From WVXT01 sp964345635 (GTDB lineage Bacteria > UBA6262 > WVXT01): DNA of 63,564 nucleotides. The translations under genes were made by a program, and so were the position numbers. The stretch's first letter is position 1; the number at the start of each line of letters is the position of its first letter. This document shows positions 42,201 to 51,041 of this stretch, one piece after another. The stretch spans positions 1 to 63,564 of the forward strand of contig CAYFRM010000040.1 of NCBI GenBank assembly GCA_964345635.1, read 5' to 3'. The notes beneath the pieces are model-generated. The model did not search any database, was not told where the DNA came from, and saw only the letters and a program-made list of their open reading frames with translations.

Positions 42201-43205
42201 TCAGGATTCCGGAACTGTTTTCAATAACTTGTCTATTACCTGATCGGTGCGCACGCCTTCCGCCTCGGCGTTAAAGTTGAGTATGATGCGGTGCCGCAGG
42301 ACTGGGTGAGCTAATGCTTTTATGTCTTCTACCGAGACGTTGAAGCGCCCATTAAGAATAGCCCTTGCCTTTCCCCCCAGGATCAAGTTTTGCGAACCCC
42401 TGGGGCTTCCTCCCCAACTGACCCACTTTTTGATGAATTCCGGAGCCTGGGATGAAGATGGTCGGGTAGCTGTCACCAAATTTACCGCATAGTTGACAAC
42501 GTACTCGGAAGCGGGAACTTTTCGCACAATCTCCTGCAAATGGATTATCTCTTTAGCATTTAGAGCTTTTATTAACTTCGTCTGGAAACTGGAGGTGGTT
42601 TTGGCAACGATTTCTTTCTCTTCTTCGTACCCGGGGTAGTCGATGTTCACTTCAAAGAAGAAACGGTCGAGCTGCGCTTCCGGCAAGGGATACGTTCCTT
42701 CCTGCTCAATGGGATTCTGGGTAGCCAGGACGAAAAAAGGAAGTTCTAAAGGGTAAGTATTTCCGCTGGCAGTAACCTTGTACTCCTGCATCGCCTGCAG
42801 GAGAGCGGACTGTGTTTTGGGAGGAGTACGATTAATCTCGTCTGCCAGGATTATGTTGGCAAAGACGGGTCCCTTGATGAAACGGAAACTTCTTTTTCCT
42901 GTAGAAATATTCTCTTCAATCACATCTGTTCCCGTAATATCAGAAGGCATAAGATCCGGCGTAAACTGGATTCTCTGGAATTTTAAGTCGAGAATTTCGG
43001 CAATTGTGGAAATTAACATTGTCTTGGCCAGACCAGGCACCCCCACAATCAGACAATGGCCGCGGGCAAAAAGAGCGATCAGAACCTGTTCGATCACTTC
43101 ATCCTGCCCCACAATTATCTTATGGAGCTCCTCCAGAATCGATTTACGGCCTTGCGCTAATTTCTCTACCAACTTCAAGTCTTCCTTGTCATCGGGCTTA
43201 ATCAT
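42201..43205 (-). CDS. MoxR-family AAA+ ATPase
   Basis: 334 residues. Walker A is GVPGLAKT at about 54-61, Walker B LADEINR at about 119-125, sensor 1 ATQNPIEQEGTYPLPEAQLDRF, and the C-terminal lid follows. MoxR ATPases act as chaperones that insert metals or fold partners, together with VWA proteins; the three MIDAS proteins downstream are the expected clients. AGGAGG and a near-consensus promoter precede the ATG, making this the first gene of the locus. Confidence 0.95.
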   Translation of the reverse strand: MIKPDDKEDLKLVEKLAQGRKSILEELHKIIVGQDEVIEQVLIALFARGHCLIVGVPGLAKTMLISTIAEILDLKFQRIQFTPDLMPSDITGTDVIEENISTGKRSFRFIKGPVFANIILADEINRTPPKTQSALLQAMQEYKVTASGNTYPLELPFFVLATQNPIEQEGTYPLPEAQLDRFFFEVNIDYPGYEEEKEIVAKTTSSFQTKLIKALNAKEIIHLQEIVRKVPASEYVVNYAVNLVTATRPSSSQAPEFIKKWVSWGGSPRGSQNLILGGKARAILNGRFNVSVEDIKALAHPVLRHRIILNFNAEAEGVRTDQVIDKLLKTVPES

Positions 43206-43234
43206 AAAATTCCTCCTCTATAAAAGTTCCTCTT

Positions 43235-43263
43235 ATTATACCCCATTTTTTCCCTATTTTCAA
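43235..43263 (-). promoter_or_regulatory. sigma70 promoter of the moxR operon
   Basis: On the minus strand -35 TTGAAA (43263-43258), a 17-nt spacer and -10 TATAAT (43240-43235). The predicted start is near 43228, about 23 nt before the ATG. Confidence 0.85.
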
Positions 43264-43288
43264 CACGAATTTTGCGCCTCCGATAAAA

Positions 43289-43479
43289 CTAATCAGAAGA
43301 TAGATTGTTCATTACCAGGTAATTTCTTAACGCCAAAAAACTCCGGGCTCTGCAGGGCGCAAAAATAAACTCCCCCCGATTCATCGGGGCTCAGACAAAT
43401 TTTTGCTTGAAAGAAAAATAGTCGCCCTTGCTTTTTGACTAAAATTCCCAAGGTTCTTCACAATCTATCTTCTGATTAG
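43289..43479. repeat. 191-bp element with perfect 20-bp inverted ends
   Basis: CTAATCAGAAGATAGATTGT at 43289-43308 is exactly inverted at 43460-43479. The 151-bp interior is non-coding and contains the palindrome CCCCGAT-TC-ATCGGGG (43374-43389) and a weaker GC stem around 43343-43360. It could be a MITE-like unit or a long structured RNA at the end of the xerD transcript. Confidence 0.8.
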
Positions 43480-43521
43480 CTATAACTCTTCTCTGTCGAT
43501 TTAATTTAAAGGTGTGTTTAC

Positions 43522-44424
43522 TTAGCCTCGAGGGTGGAATTTTTTGTGGAGGTCTTTAAGACGTTCGCGGGTCACGTGGGTATATATCTGGGTGGAGGAG
43601 ATACTTTCGTGTCCCAACATCTCCTGAATTGCACGCAGATCAGCGCCTCGTTCCAAGAGATGGGTGGCAAAGGAATGCCTCAGAGTATGGGGGGTTATCT
43701 CCTTATTTATGCCGGAAAGAACAGCGTATCTCTTAATTATCTTCCAGAATCCCACGCGGGAAAGTTTTCTGCCTGAGCGATTCCAAAATAGACTCTGCGG
43801 CTGCCGCCCAGATGTCCGGGAGAGTGCTTTATGTACAGACCTTACTTTTTTCAGATAGATATTTATGAACCTGATTGCCTCGGAACCGATGGGAACAATG
43901 CGTTCCTTCCCTCTCTTGCCCAGGCACCGCAAATAACCTAACTTAAGATTAACGTCTTCCATTTTAAGATTGATAATTTCCGAGACCCTCATTCCCGTGG
44001 CATAGAGAAGTTCCATCATTGCCCTGTCCCTGATTCCTCCCGGTGTATCAGAGGGAGGAGCATTGAGCAATGCTTCTACTTCGGCAAAAGTCAACACTTT
44101 GGGTAGTTTCCGTCCCAGGTGCGGGGAATCCAGGTTCTCTGTGGGGTCGACTTCACAATACTTATCCGACACCAGGAAGCGATGGAACATCTTGATTGAA
44201 GTTATCACCCTGGCTAATGAGGAAGGCGATAAATATTTCTTCCTGATCAGCAAGAACTCCATAAGGTCGCTGTGGGTGATGCCGGTGGCAATTTTCCCAT
44301 TTTCTTCGATATATTTAAGATATCGCAAGAGGTCTCTACGATAAGCCAACTTCGTATTTTTTGACAGACCTTTTTCCACGTCTATGTAGTTGATAAATTC
44401 GTCGAGAAGTTTGGAATTTTTCAT
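43522..44424 (-). CDS. xerD: XerD-type tyrosine recombinase
   Basis: 300 residues. The N-terminal SAM-like core-binding domain is at about 1-90. The catalytic domain has R in ATGMRVSE, K in GKRGKER, HTLRH in TPHTLRHSFATHLL, H in LGHES and Tyr in STQIYTHV, so all active-site residues are present. It resolves chromosome dimers at dif with FtsK, whose gene lies further upstream in the same run. Its ATG overlaps the MBL stop (ATGA). No dif-like site was identified. Confidence 0.93.
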   Translation of the reverse strand: MKNSKLLDEFINYIDVEKGLSKNTKLAYRRDLLRYLKYIEENGKIATGITHSDLMEFLLIRKKYLSPSSLARVITSIKMFHRFLVSDKYCEVDPTENLDSPHLGRKLPKVLTFAEVEALLNAPPSDTPGGIRDRAMMELLYATGMRVSEIINLKMEDVNLKLGYLRCLGKRGKERIVPIGSEAIRFINIYLKKVRSVHKALSRTSGRQPQSLFWNRSGRKLSRVGFWKIIKRYAVLSGINKEITPHTLRHSFATHLLERGADLRAIQEMLGHESISSTQIYTHVTRERLKDLHKKFHPRG

Positions 44425-45035
44425 GTAATAAAGGGATTACTGTGCAATTCCTGGCTAACAGTGGTCGAAGGACCGTGCCCGGGGTATACAATTAAATTTT
44501 CCCCCAGGGACAGAATCTTCCTTATTGAATCCAAAAGTACCTCCTGAGAGCCGCCCGGCAAATCGCTTCTGCCGATCGAACCTGAGAACAGCGTGTCACC
44601 AGTAAAGATGCAATCGTCCTGCAAAAGAGAGATTCCTCCTGGCGTATGCCCGGGAGTATGGAGAACCTGTAATTTCATTCCCCCACATTCAATCAAATCC
44701 CCGTCCTTTATTAGAGTATCCGCCGGAGGTGAGGAGGATCCCAGAGGAAAGATCAAGGAAAGAATACTTTCGCTCCCTGCAAGCATGGGAGCGTCGTATC
44801 GATGAATCAAGATGGGGGCATTGGTATATTCTTTTAATTCCCGGTTAGCACCTACGTGGTCCGGATGTGCGTGAGTATTGATAATGTAATTAATCGATAT
44901 CTTTTCTTGCTCAATAAATTTAATTAAACGCGACCCTTCCGCTCCCGGGTCGATAATCAATCCTTCTCTTTTGTCCGGATCATAAAGAATATAACAATTG
45001 GCCTCCATGGGACCAACCGCGAATATCTTTAGCAT
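44421..45035 (-). CDS. MBL-fold hydrolase (glyoxalase II-like)
   Basis: 204 residues with the metallo-beta-lactamase signature THAHPDHVG near residues 53-61, HTPGHTPGG in the middle, TGDTLF and PGHGP near the C-terminus. This short YcbL-like class resembles glyoxalase II and often hydrolyses thioesters. It is followed by xerD with a 4-nt overlap and preceded by recA with a 6-nt gap. No classical ribosome-binding site is seen; coupling to recA is probable. Confidence 0.92.
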   Translation of the reverse strand: MLKIFAVGPMEANCYILYDPDKREGLIIDPGAEGSRLIKFIEQEKISINYIINTHAHPDHVGANRELKEYTNAPILIHRYDAPMLAGSESILSLIFPLGSSSPPADTLIKDGDLIECGGMKLQVLHTPGHTPGGISLLQDDCIFTGDTLFSGSIGRSDLPGGSQEVLLDSIRKILSLGENLIVYPGHGPSTTVSQELHSNPFIT

Positions 45036-45041
45036 ATTTTG

Positions 45042-46049
45042 TTAAGCTTCTTCTTTCCGGCCAAGCAGCTTCTCTCTCAGAATGTTATCAATTTCCCGGG
45101 AGATGTCCGGGTTTTCTTTCAGGTAAGACTTGGCATTTTCTCTTCCCTGTCCGATTCTATTTCCTTTGTAAGAAAACCAGGTTCCACTCTTCTCAATCAG
45201 GTTATTTTCCAGAGCAACGTCCAAAAGGGAACCTTCCCTGGAGATACCTTCATTGTACATCATATCGAACTCCGCTTTGCGAAAAGGTGGAGCTACCTTA
45301 TTTTTGGATACCTTAACTCGTATGCGGTTACCCACGTCCACATCTCCCGCCTTAATAGAACCTATGCGACGAATGTCTAGCCTGACAGAAGAATAGAACT
45401 TCAATGCTCTTCCTCCGGGAGTCGTTTCCGGATTGCCAAACATCACTCCTATCTTTTCTCTTATCTGGTTGATGAAGATTACGCTGGTCCTGGATTTAGA
45501 TATAGCCGCGGTAAGTTTCCTGAGAGCCTGGGACATCAACCTTGCCTGCAGGCCGACCTGTGCGTCACCCATTTGACCCTCGATTTCTGCCCTGGGCACC
45601 AGAGCAGCTACACTGTCGATTACGATTACATCGACGGCTCCGCTGCGAACCAGAGTTTCCGTAATTTCCAGAGCTTGCTCGCCATTATCCGGCTGGGAAA
45701 TCAGAAGATTCTCGATGTCTACTCCCAACTTCTTGGCATAGGCCGGGTCCATCGCGTGCTCGGCATCTACGAAAGCAGCCGTTCCTCCCAATTTTTGAGC
45801 GTTGGCGATTATCTGGAGGGAAAGAGTGGTCTTCCCTCCTCCTTCCGGACCAAAGATTTCCACCACTCTTCCTTTAGGCACTCCTCCTACTCCTAAAGCT
45901 ACGTCCAATGATAGGGCACCGGTGGGAATCACCTCCACTTCTCCCTTGTAAGCCTCGGCACCCAGTCTCATTATTGTTCCCTTCCCGAACTGTTTTTCAA
46001 TCTGGGATACTGCTACCTCTAATGCTTTTACTTTCTCATTTTTTCCCAT
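45042..46049 (-). CDS. recA: recombinase RecA
   Basis: 335 residues. Walker A GPEGGGKTT at about 67-75, VDAEHAMD, VIVIDSVAALVP, and the L2 region NQIREKIGVMFGNPETTPGG are all intact. The C-terminus is short and charged. It pairs homologous DNA and drives the SOS response. AAAGGGGG precedes the ATG. Directly upstream lies the 124-bp inverted-repeat element, which may affect its expression. Confidence 0.98.
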   Translation of the reverse strand: MGKNEKVKALEVAVSQIEKQFGKGTIMRLGAEAYKGEVEVIPTGALSLDVALGVGGVPKGRVVEIFGPEGGGKTTLSLQIIANAQKLGGTAAFVDAEHAMDPAYAKKLGVDIENLLISQPDNGEQALEITETLVRSGAVDVIVIDSVAALVPRAEIEGQMGDAQVGLQARLMSQALRKLTAAISKSRTSVIFINQIREKIGVMFGNPETTPGGRALKFYSSVRLDIRRIGSIKAGDVDVGNRIRVKVSKNKVAPPFRKAEFDMMYNEGISREGSLLDVALENNLIEKSGTWFSYKGNRIGQGRENAKSYLKENPDISREIDNILREKLLGRKEEA

Positions 46050-46070
46050 TTTTCCCCCTTTCAGAAAATA

Positions 46071-46194
46071 GGGTCAGAGTGATTTTCTCGCTCCCATCTG
46101 TTCTAAAGCATAAGAACCAATCCTGGCATATCTATATCAAAAAGAAACAACTACATCCGCACGGTTTGAATCAATCAGAAAATGACTCTGACCC
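46071..46194. mobile_element. 124-bp transposase-less element (GGGTCAGAGT ends)
   Basis: GGGTCAGAGTGATTTTC at 46071-46087 faces GAAAATGACTCTGACCC at 46178-46194, an inverted pair with 16 of 17 positions matching. The interior of about 90 bp has no gene. The size and ends resemble a RAYT-derived REP doublet or a deleted remnant. It lies in the 155-nt pgpA-recA gap. Confidence 0.75.
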
Positions 46195-46204
46195 CTTTTT
46201 TTCT

Positions 46205-46645
46205 TTATAGTGTGTGAATTATGTGTAAAATAATATTGGTTATTATTCCCGCATAAATATCGTCAAGCATTATCCCCAGGCCGCCGGCAAGCATTTCCAA
46301 CTTCTTTATCGGGTAGATCTTGATTACATCCAGAAGCCGGTAAATAGCAAATCCTACGATCATCAAGCCCAGCGTTTTGGGCAAAAAGGCCATAGCGATA
46401 AAGTATCCACATATCTCGTCAATGACTATTTTGGAAGAATCGATTTCCCCCAGAATATCCTCTGCCCGGTGAGAAATCATCGTCCCACCGATAACCAGGC
46501 ACAAGATGAGCATCCAGTAAAAGGGAACTGTTGTAGGTAGGATGGCATAAAGCAGAAAGGCCACAAGTGTTCCCATTGTCCCCGGAGCAAATGGCAAATA
46601 GCCGACAAAAAACCCTGTCGCCAAAAATCTAATAATCCAGTCCAT
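46205..46645 (-). CDS. pgpA: phosphatidylglycerophosphatase A
   Basis: 146 residues from ATG 46645, with GAGAGG 6 nt upstream; a longer frame to 46675 would overlap pgsA. Membrane protein of the PgpA family: FATGFFVGYLPFAPGTMGTLVA-type block near the N-terminus, the catalytic acid region VIDEICGYF, and LLDVIKIYPIKKLE. It dephosphorylates phosphatidylglycerophosphate, the product of the adjacent pgsA. Confidence 0.93.
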   Translation of the reverse strand: MDWIIRFLATGFFVGYLPFAPGTMGTLVAFLLYAILPTTVPFYWMLILCLVIGGTMISHRAEDILGEIDSSKIVIDEICGYFIAMAFLPKTLGLMIVGFAIYRLLDVIKIYPIKKLEMLAGGLGIMLDDIYAGIITNIILHIIHTL

Positions 46646-46655
46646 TTTTACCTCT

Positions 46656-47294
46656 CTATCTTTCACTTTTACCACTTATCTCCTCGAAAAGTATATGTTT
46701 ATTCTCGAAAATGTAATTGAACCCTGAAATCACGGTCAAAATCGTAACCACAAGCATCAACCAGTAAGGCGCTCTACCCAAAACGTATCCCAGGACTTTT
46801 TTCCAACCCAGCAAAGCCTGTAATTCCAAAGGCGTGGTGTGCCAATAATTCCTTAACACGGCATTGACAATCAACATTATCAGGATAGTGATAATGACTA
46901 CCATCTGTGAGGTTGTCTTAAATTTTCCGGAAAGGGAAGCGGGTATTATCGTTCCCCGGGACGCTGCTACGCTTCTTAACCCCGTTATTATGAATTCGCG
47001 ACTGATGACAAGTATAACCATCCAGGCAGGTATTGACAACTCCTCCAACTGAACGAAAGAAATCAAAGCAGCAGAAACTATCAATTTATCAGCGAGGGGA
47101 TCTATGAATTTTCCAAAGTTAGTAACTTCCTCTCGGTGGCGAGCAATAATGCCATCGTAAACGTCGGTAAGCGCCGCCAGAATAAAAATTAGAAGGGCCG
47201 CTGCCCGGGTATAGATACTGCCTATGAACATAAACAGTATGAAAAAGGGAATGACCAAAATTCTTCCCATAGTAAGTTTGTTAGCTAAAGTCAT
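46656..47294 (-). CDS. pgsA: CDP-diacylglycerol-glycerol-3-phosphate phosphatidyltransferase
   Basis: 212 residues with several membrane helices and the CDP-alcohol phosphatidyltransferase motif starting DVYDGIIAR and finishing FIDPLADK, carrying all conserved Asp residues. It makes phosphatidylglycerophosphate. It overlaps the rodZ-like stop by ATGA and is followed after 10 nt by pgpA, so two successive steps of phosphatidylglycerol synthesis are together. Confidence 0.95.
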   Translation of the reverse strand: MTLANKLTMGRILVIPFFILFMFIGSIYTRAAALLIFILAALTDVYDGIIARHREEVTNFGKFIDPLADKLIVSAALISFVQLEELSIPAWMVILVISREFIITGLRSVAASRGTIIPASLSGKFKTTSQMVVIITILIMLIVNAVLRNYWHTTPLELQALLGWKKVLGYVLGRAPYWLMLVVTILTVISGFNYIFENKHILFEEISGKSER

Positions 47295-48112
47295 TCGTTT
47301 CTCTCTTCCCTCAATTCGCTTTCCTCCGGAACCGTTTCTTCCCGCTCAATCAACCGTGCCTGTTCTATCTTAATCAACTCTTTTCCCTGTAACCTGGTGA
47401 AGACCAACTCATTAACCCGTGCTGAATCTTGCGCAGTGATATCTACCTTTTTGCCGTTTACGTACAGCCTCACGCCATCCACGTTTCCGATGCGAACATT
47501 CATTCCCTCCTTTGCCACCCACTTCCTGTTTTCACCGGGAAAGAGCGTCCCTTCAAAAGAAACAACGCCGTCACCGATTACTCGTAGCCAGGTCTTATCA
47601 TCTACTTCCGCTACCATAGAAATATTCCGGGCAATATCGCTGGAGACATCTGTTTCTCCTTCCATCCCGGGAGAGAGTTGCCGCACAGCCAAACGGAGCC
47701 AAAAAATCGCCAGAAGACCCGCCCCCACAATCAGTGCTATGGCCAAAATAAATGCAGTTAGACTCTTCCTAGTAAGGCGAAATGCAAGAATCCCTCCTCG
47801 GGATATCGCTTCCTCTCCTCCCCCGTGACTGACCACAATAGGAAATTCGGGATTTATATCCATTTTGTCTTTTATCCCGGAATGCTCTCTCTTATAAATA
47901 TGGATAAGCGCTTCCGCGTCCAGCCCCAGATAGCGGGCATAATTCCTGATAAACGAGATTACATAAACCTTTGCGGGAAAGACATCGTATTCTTCTTTTT
48001 CCAGGGCTTCCAGGTATTCCTTGGTTATTTTTGTCTCTTCCGAAACCCGCTGCAGGCTAATCTCTTTACGTCGACGGGCTTCCTGAAGTCGTTTGCCGAT
48101 ATTTTCTGCCAT
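47291..48112 (-). CDS. RodZ-like HTH membrane protein (DUF4115)
   Basis: 273 residues from ATG 48112 (a TTG 21 nt upstream is weaker). A Xre-type HTH is at about 3-65 (IGKRLQEARRRKEISLQRVSEETKI), followed by a transmembrane helix at about 125-147 and the periplasmic DUF4115 beta domain (WLRVIGDGVVSFEGTLFPGENRKW). This is the RodZ architecture, the MreB-associated cell-shape factor; orthology is likely but not proven. GGGATAG lies upstream. Confidence 0.85.
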   Translation of the reverse strand: MAENIGKRLQEARRRKEISLQRVSEETKITKEYLEALEKEEYDVFPAKVYVISFIRNYARYLGLDAEALIHIYKREHSGIKDKMDINPEFPIVVSHGGGEEAISRGGILAFRLTRKSLTAFILAIALIVGAGLLAIFWLRLAVRQLSPGMEGETDVSSDIARNISMVAEVDDKTWLRVIGDGVVSFEGTLFPGENRKWVAKEGMNVRIGNVDGVRLYVNGKKVDITAQDSARVNELVFTRLQGKELIKIEQARLIEREETVPEESELREERNE

Positions 48113-48176
48113 TTCTATCCCTACCAGTTCCAAAACAAAGTCTCACTCTAGAATTATCTTTCTCACAAAACCTTGA

Positions 48177-48830
48177 CTAAGGGGCTTCGAATACTTGCGC
48201 TTCCGGAGGTATTTCAAACTGAAAAATTTCATTATCCACTTCAGGGTTTTTTACGATGTTTTCCAGACGAGTAGAAACAACCGTATAACTATTGCTGACT
48301 TCCGTTTCCACCGGCACCCAATCTCGTTTGGAAACTACCAGAACTATTTCTACTCCGTCTCCCGCTTCCGGAACCAATCTAATCTTGTAGTTTTCCCTTT
48401 CTTCTTCTACCACTTCTCCTGCATAATTATCCGACTCACCCATCCTGCCTGCCCAGAAGAAAAGGCCCAGATTCACTCCCATTAACTCTTCCAATTTGCC
48501 AACAGACTGCACGGAAACCTGATTGTAGTCAGGCAGATAGAACCAGACTTTCTTGCCGTTACACACAATGACTTGCGAATAAGGCTTGATGTACTTTGCA
48601 TATAGCTTATCGGGAACTCTAAATTTTATCGAACCCGTAATTAGTTTTTCCTCGAGAGTAGCTCTTATCAGTATTTTTTGCTGGAAGTCGAAACTACCTG
48701 TTTCTATCTTTTTCCTTTCCCTTTCCAATTTGTCGAGAATATGAGAAATTGTCTCCTTTTGAGAAAAGCCCCGGAGGGAAAATAGAAAAGTCAAAGAGAG
48801 AAAAAGCAGACCTATTTTAGTTATCTTCAT
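48177..48830 (-). CDS. lolA: outer-membrane lipoprotein carrier protein
   Basis: 217 residues with a signal peptide (MKITKIGLLFLSLTFLFSL) and a LolA-type half-barrel: FDFQQKILI, GSIKFRVPDKLYAKYIKPYSQVIVCNGKKVWFYLPDYNQV-like pattern and the C-terminal beta strands. It ferries lipoproteins across the periplasm, direct evidence for an outer membrane. The ATG lies 14 nt inside ftsK. Confidence 0.9.
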   Translation of the reverse strand: MKITKIGLLFLSLTFLFSLRGFSQKETISHILDKLERERKKIETGSFDFQQKILIRATLEEKLITGSIKFRVPDKLYAKYIKPYSQVIVCNGKKVWFYLPDYNQVSVQSVGKLEELMGVNLGLFFWAGRMGESDNYAGEVVEEERENYKIRLVPEAGDGVEIVLVVSKRDWVPVETEVSNSYTVVSTRLENIVKNPEVDNEIFQFEIPPEAQVFEAP

Positions 48831-50874
48831 CCTTCTCTATCCTTCGCCAGTACTCCTCAATTTTATCCAAAAATATCTGGCGAGGTTTAGAACCCTGCTG
48901 CGGACCTATGAGCCCTTTGGTTTCCATTAAGCTTATGAGGTTTGTTGCTTTTCCGTCACTAATATGCAATGCTCCCTTGAATAGAGAACTGGAAGCCTGT
49001 CTTCTTTCCAGAGTTAACTCCAGAGCCTGTCTGAATAGTTTCTTAATCTCCTCGTCTTCTTCCTTTTCTTCTGCGCCCTTTTTCAAACGGAATGGGTCTT
49101 CAGAATAGGCGACTTCTCCCTGTTGTTTAATAAAGTTTACAACCCTGTTTATTTCCTCTCCGCTTACAAACGCTCCCTGCAGGCGTATCGGTTTTGCCTC
49201 TCCCGGGGCAAGAAAAAGCATATCTCCGCGTCCCAGGAGATTTTCCGCTCCGTTCATATCCAGAATTGTCCGGGAATCTACCTTAGAAATCACCTCAAAG
49301 GCGAGGCGCGCCGGAAGGTTTGCCTTAATGATACCGGTAATTACATTTACGGAGGGCCGTTGCGTGGCCAGCACAAGGTGTATTCCCACGGCTCTGGACA
49401 TCTGGGCCAAGCGGATTATCACTTGCTCAACTTGATTGGGAGCCGTAGCCATCAGGTCAGCAAGTTCGTCGATAATAATGACGATGAAAGGAATTTTCTT
49501 GTCTTCCTCTTTGAATTTCCGGTTGTATTCGAAAATGTCACGGGTCTCGCTGGCAGCGAATTTTCGATAGCGATTTTCCATTTCCCCAACAATCCACTTT
49601 AACGCTGCCACAGCCTGCCTTACGTTTGTGACCACAGGACTTTTCAAGTGGGCAATACCATTATAAATCGGCAATTCCACCATTTTGGGGTCAATTAAGA
49701 GAAATTTGACTTCCTCGGGGGTGGCTCTGTACAGAATCGACAGGATTATTGAATTAATCGATACCGTCTTACCCGAACCGGTAGCCCCGGCAATCAGGAG
49801 GTGGGGCATCTGGTTCAAATCAGCAATGTATGTCTTTCCCGCTACCGTCTTACCTAAGGCAAGCGAAAGAAGAGAGGTGGCTTTCTTGAACTCGGAAGAT
49901 TGGAGGAGTTCTTTTATATATACCAGCGCCATACTCTGATTGGGGATTTCTATGCCGACAACAGCCTTTCCCGGAACGGGAGCCAATATTCTTATGCTTT
50001 GCGTCCGTAACATCAACGCGAGATCGTTCGATAGATTCTTAACGCTACTCACTTTTATTCCCGGAGCCAGTTCCAGTTCATAACGCGTAATTACAGGTCC
50101 GGGGTGAATCTGGGATACCTTTGCCGAGATGCCAAAATTCTTGAGCGTCTTTTCCAGGACCTCGGCGTTATTCTTCAATTCTTCTTCCCTCTCGCCAAGA
50201 TCCGTTCGCGGCGGGTCGTTAAGTAGGTCTATGGGAGGAAGTTCGAAAGAGACCGCGCCTAAAGGAGAAACGGGAGAAACAGGCTCAACTTTCACCTGGG
50301 GAGAGATTTTCTCGCGGGAATCGGGTTTTATCTCTCTTATGGGGCTCACTCGTTTTCTCCTCGAAGTCGTAGTCTGAACTACCTGAGCCGCTTTTCTTAA
50401 GGTTTGCAGAACTTGCATAATAGATGTTTCAGTCACCAATTGTACGGAAATGAGCAATACGGTCAATATGATAAGATAAGTGCCGGTATCCCCGAAAGCA
50501 GGAACCAGGAGGGAGTCGGAAACGAAATCACCCACTGTTCCGCCCAATCTCGCCTGCCTTCCCAGGAGATTCAAAAAACTGCAAAAAGCCAGTACCAAAA
50601 ATCCCAGGCCGGATACTTTAATCCAGATACTTTTTATTTTTTTCCCTTTTTGCAGAGTCTTCCATCCCCAGTACCCGATAGAGAAGGGAAAGAAATACGC
50701 TCCCCATCCAAAAGCGGTTATCAGGGAAAGAGCCAAATATCTTCCCCAAGCACCAACAATGCACCGCCCCATCTGGCAGGAGACCAGACTCACCAATATG
50801 AGCAGGGATAGCATAAGGAGTGCAATGCCTGCTATTTCGTTTCTTTCCTCTTTTGTTTTGCTCGTTATCTTCAC
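48817..50874 (-). CDS. ftsK: DNA translocase FtsK
   Basis: 685 residues from GTG 50874. Four transmembrane helices lie at about 15-150, a short linker follows, and the motor domain carries Walker A GATGSGKT and Walker B-like IVIIIDELADLM. The gamma winged helix at the end (LFKGALHISDGKATNLISLME) reads KOPS-like sequences and contacts XerD. It pumps chromosomal DNA through the septum. The linker is shorter than in E. coli. It has its own promoter. Confidence 0.96.
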   Translation of the reverse strand: MKITSKTKEERNEIAGIALLMLSLLILVSLVSCQMGRCIVGAWGRYLALSLITAFGWGAYFFPFSIGYWGWKTLQKGKKIKSIWIKVSGLGFLVLAFCSFLNLLGRQARLGGTVGDFVSDSLLVPAFGDTGTYLIILTVLLISVQLVTETSIMQVLQTLRKAAQVVQTTTSRRKRVSPIREIKPDSREKISPQVKVEPVSPVSPLGAVSFELPPIDLLNDPPRTDLGEREEELKNNAEVLEKTLKNFGISAKVSQIHPGPVITRYELELAPGIKVSSVKNLSNDLALMLRTQSIRILAPVPGKAVVGIEIPNQSMALVYIKELLQSSEFKKATSLLSLALGKTVAGKTYIADLNQMPHLLIAGATGSGKTVSINSIILSILYRATPEEVKFLLIDPKMVELPIYNGIAHLKSPVVTNVRQAVAALKWIVGEMENRYRKFAASETRDIFEYNRKFKEEDKKIPFIVIIIDELADLMATAPNQVEQVIIRLAQMSRAVGIHLVLATQRPSVNVITGIIKANLPARLAFEVISKVDSRTILDMNGAENLLGRGDMLFLAPGEAKPIRLQGAFVSGEEINRVVNFIKQQGEVAYSEDPFRLKKGAEEKEEDEEIKKLFRQALELTLERRQASSSLFKGALHISDGKATNLISLMETKGLIGPQQGSKPRQIFLDKIEEYWRRIEKDEDN

Positions 50875-50898
50875 TTAATAACCTCTGTTCTCGAAGAA

Positions 50899-50927
50899 AG
50901 TTTACTTCTTTTTACATCTAAAGTCAA
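50899..50927 (-). promoter_or_regulatory. sigma70 promoter of ftsK
   Basis: On the minus strand -35 TTGACT (50927-50922), a 17-nt spacer and -10 TAAACT (50904-50899). It lies 25 nt before the GTG start and probably begins the ftsK-lolA-rodZ-pgsA-pgpA run. Confidence 0.75.
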
Positions 50928-51041
50928 GAGCTTTGTAGCAGTCTACAAATCTCACTCTGCGACCCGGCACATTCGTTACCAAATCAATTGTTGGGGCTAA
51001 ATTTATTGAGCCCGTTTCTGCGGTTTCGATGAATTGAATCC

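Larger units (their letters stand above)
43206..43521. other. xerD-moxR intergenic region
   Basis: A 316-bp gap. It holds the moxR promoter (43235-43263) and the inverted-repeat element (43289-43479). The remaining 42 bp before the xerD stop show nothing. No open frame of note is present. Confidence 0.8.

Noticed and set aside
32385..43205. MoxR locus as an anti-phage defence system
   Set aside because: MoxR-VWA pairs occur in some defence loci, but here no nuclease, toxin or other effector accompanies them, and the partners are envelope proteins.
42778..43368. 196-residue plus-strand frame opposite moxR
   Set aside because: Antisense to a Walker-motif protein and crosses its promoter.
46088..46177. 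Interior of the 124-bp element as a decayed transposase
   Set aside because: Only about 20 codons are open on the minus strand and no HUH or catalytic Tyr region can be recognised.
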